Assembly (NCBI RefSeq): GCF_022695595.1
Contig: NZ_CP074380.1
Location: forward strand, 7,654,501-7,718,500
Direction of reading: 5' to 3'
From: Streptomyces sp. MST-110588
GTDB lineage: Bacteria; Actinomycetota; Actinomycetes; Streptomycetales; Streptomycetaceae
Length of the DNA: 64,000 nucleotides
A program made the position numbers and the translations under genes. The notes under the pieces are model-generated. The model did not search any database. It saw nothing but the letters and a program-made list of their open reading frames with translations, and was not told where the DNA came from. How positions within the stretch are numbered: the first letter of the stretch is position 1; every line of letters starts with the position of its first letter. Shown here one piece after another: positions 62,773 through 64,000 of the stretch.

Positions 62773-62859
62773 TGCGGACACACCCATGCCCAGCTCACCA
62801 CCGGGTCCGGTGTCGGCACCACCACCGCCTACCGGCACATCACCGAGGCCGTCGAGATC
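62773..62859 (+). pseudogene. N-terminal fragment of an IS5-family transposase (helix-turn-helix)
   Basis: The plus frame encodes CGHTHAQLTTGSGVGTTTAY, RHITEAVEI. This matches the N-terminal helix-turn-helix of IS5-type actinobacterial transposases (C-G-H-T-x-A-Q-L-A-x-G-F-G-I-G-x-x-T-A-Y-R-Y-x-x-E-A-V). Nothing of the DDE domain remains here. Confidence 0.72.
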
Positions 62860-62937
62860 CCGGACGGCACCAGAGTTTTACAGCGTCGTCTCGCCGTCCG
62901 AACGTGAGGCTGTCTACCTGCCTACATGCCTCCATGT

Positions 62938-63411
62938 CTACGTGGCGTCATCGCCTCGTCGTCTCGTCGTCTCGTCGCCCGCCTCGTGGAGATGAGCCTC
63001 GACCGGTCCCAGGTGCTGGTCGTGGGCCAGGACGAGGTCGTCCCCAAAGGCGAGAACGCGAATGCTTCCGCTCGCGAACCGCAGGGTGATGCCGACGGCG
63101 AAATCGAGGTTGCCGTGCTGGTAGCGGATCTCTCGGCCGGAGAGAATCCGCCGGCCGGTGAATCGGGTCATGGGGAAGCCGGGCGGGTCTTCTTCGACCG
63201 TGGTGTGGCCGTATTCGTCCATGTCGTAGGGGCCGTGGGGCCGGTTGATCTCCAGGGACAAGCCGTCACCCGGCGTGTGGAACCGCACGGGGCCGAGGCC
63301 GTCCATGTGCAGCCACATGTGCAGGAGGGAGGGCTCGGTCTCCTGGTGGTGGTGCCAGGACGTCGTCACATGCAGCAGACGCCTGTCGACCAGGTCCTCA
63401 AAGCTGATCAT
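62938..63411 (-). CDS. Hypothetical protein, 157 residues
   Basis: ATG 63411 (MISFEDLVDRRLLHVTTSWH). It is a His- and aromatic-rich beta protein (LLHMWLHMDGLGPVRFHTPG, YDMDEYGHTTVEEDPPGFPM) with no signal peptide. Its last residues are charged and low-complexity (DETTRRRGDDAT), perhaps acquired by read-through into decayed DNA. Function not recognised. It is divergent from the YchJ-like gene across a perfect palindrome. Confidence 0.6.
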   Translation of the reverse strand: MISFEDLVDRRLLHVTTSWHHHQETEPSLLHMWLHMDGLGPVRFHTPGDGLSLEINRPHGPYDMDEYGHTTVEEDPPGFPMTRFTGRRILSGREIRYQHGNLDFAVGITLRFASGSIRVLAFGDDLVLAHDQHLGPVEAHLHEAGDETTRRRGDDAT

Positions 63412-63470
63412 CCGTCGATGCTTTCACGGCGCTCAGTGATTCGGCACCGGTCAAGGAGGGTTCGCTGCGT

Positions 63471-63494
63471 CCGTCCTCCCGGCCGGGAGGACGG
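63471..63494. promoter_or_regulatory. Perfect 24-bp palindrome between divergent genes
   Basis: CCGTCCTCCCGG followed immediately by CCGGGAGGACGG reads identically on both strands. It lies 60 bp from the minus-strand start (63411) and 102 bp from the plus-strand start (63596). With no loop it is better suited as a dimer binding site than as a terminator. Confidence 0.7.
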
Positions 63495-63595
63495 CACCGT
63501 GCCCGGCCACTATGAGACGCCTTGGGCGCATGCCCCGTGAGGTCCGGACACCCCCCTGGAGGCGGGGGCCGGAGCCGAGCCGTCACAATCGAGGG

Positions 63596-64000
63596 GTGTC
63601 CAAGAACCACGCGCGCCGGCGAACGGCGATCACTTCCACCTCGCCCTGCCCGTGCGGGCTCGGCCGTCCGTACGGTGAATGCTGCGGCAGCTTTCACCGG
63701 GGGCGGGCGAGCGCTCCTACGGCGGAGCGCCTGATGCGGTCCCGTTACAGCGCCTTCGCCGTCGGCGACGTCGCCTATCTGCTGCGGACCTGGCACCCCT
63801 CGACCCGGCCCGCCGCCCTGGACCTGGAGCCGGAACAGCACTGGACCCGTCTGGAGATCCTCGGCTCCACGGGCGGCAGCGCGTTCCACAACGAGGGCAC
63901 CGTCGCCTTCCGGGCGCACTTCGTCCTGGGCGGGTACGAGGACAGTCAGTACGAGAACAGCCGCTTCGTACGGGACGGCGGGCAGTGGGTCTACCTGGAT
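63596..64000 (+). CDS. YchJ-family protein with N-terminal SEC-C motif, partial
   Basis: The start is GTG 63596 (VSKNHARRRTAITSTSPCPC), and the frame is open to the window edge (135 codons). The zinc-binding SEC-C motif is CPCGLGRPYGECCGSFHRG. The YchJ middle domain follows: RLMRSRYSAFAVGDVAYLLR, TWHPSTRPAALDLEPEQHW, FHNEGTVAFRAHFV. It is a small conserved cytoplasmic zinc-binding protein of unknown function. The ribosome-binding site is poor, so translation may be leaderless. Confidence 0.88.
   Translation, partial: MSKNHARRRTAITSTSPCPCGLGRPYGECCGSFHRGRASAPTAERLMRSRYSAFAVGDVAYLLRTWHPSTRPAALDLEPEQHWTRLEILGSTGGSAFHNEGTVAFRAHFVLGGYEDSQYENSRFVRDGGQWVYLD

Overview
The window is very GC-rich, densely coded DNA from a filamentous actinomycete, almost certainly Streptomyces or a close relative. 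The markers are RbpA with a sigma-R type promoter, the coupled lnt/ppm1 pair, FxsA, a DUF6230/DUF6114 pair, a MocR/YczE pair, an LAxTG sortase substrate, many GTG/TTG starts and 4-bp ATGA/GTGA gene overlaps.

Layout. (1) 1-16.0 kb: one minus-strand exopolysaccharide operon of ten tightly spaced or overlapping genes. In transcription order these are a priming glycosyl-1-phosphate transferase, a nucleotide-sugar 6-dehydrogenase, a GT4 glycosyltransferase, two Wzz-like proteins, an asparagine-synthase-like amidotransferase, a fused Zn-dehydrogenase/Gfo-Idh-MocA oxidoreductase, a heparinase/alginate-lyase-like protein, a beta-helix lipoprotein and a Wzy-like polymerase that runs off the left edge. 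Together they suggest a Wzy-dependent, uronate-containing and possibly amidated polymer. (2) 16-35 kb: a patchwork accessory region. It holds an ArsR-like regulator and MFS exporter with a striking operator, two related secreted proteins (one sortase-anchored), a GNAT enzyme, a two-gene cassette with an aerolysin-like pore-former candidate, an esterase and metallo-hydrolase pair divergent from a giant LuxR-family regulator, and a DHA2 exporter. Between them lie decayed pieces of a Tn3-type transposase, an IS5-type transposase, YbaK, gamma-glutamyltransferase and a tyrosine recombinase. (3) 35-58.6 kb: a typical Streptomyces core block. It contains aldehyde dehydrogenase, DUF6114/DUF6230, TetR, a gutted chitinase, acyl-CoA dehydrogenase, an uncharacterised protein with an APH-like kinase, Lrp/AsnC, an amidohydrolase, lnt-ppm1, fxsA, rbpA, GDPD, YczE/MocR and an FtsK-like ATPase. 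(4) 58.6-64 kb: small conserved hypotheticals, an SGNH hydrolase, a DUF6461 protein, another IS5 scrap and a YchJ/SEC-C protein cut by the right edge.

A cross-cutting observation is that at least nine genes or gene remnants change reading frame, and every change is repaired by adding one base, where the site can be placed usually within a short C or G run. Seven of these loci otherwise look like intact genes. This points to base under-calling in the assembly rather than true decay, and corrected lengths are given in those entries. Long open frames antisense to real genes are common here and were left out. No rRNA, tRNA or CRISPR array was found.
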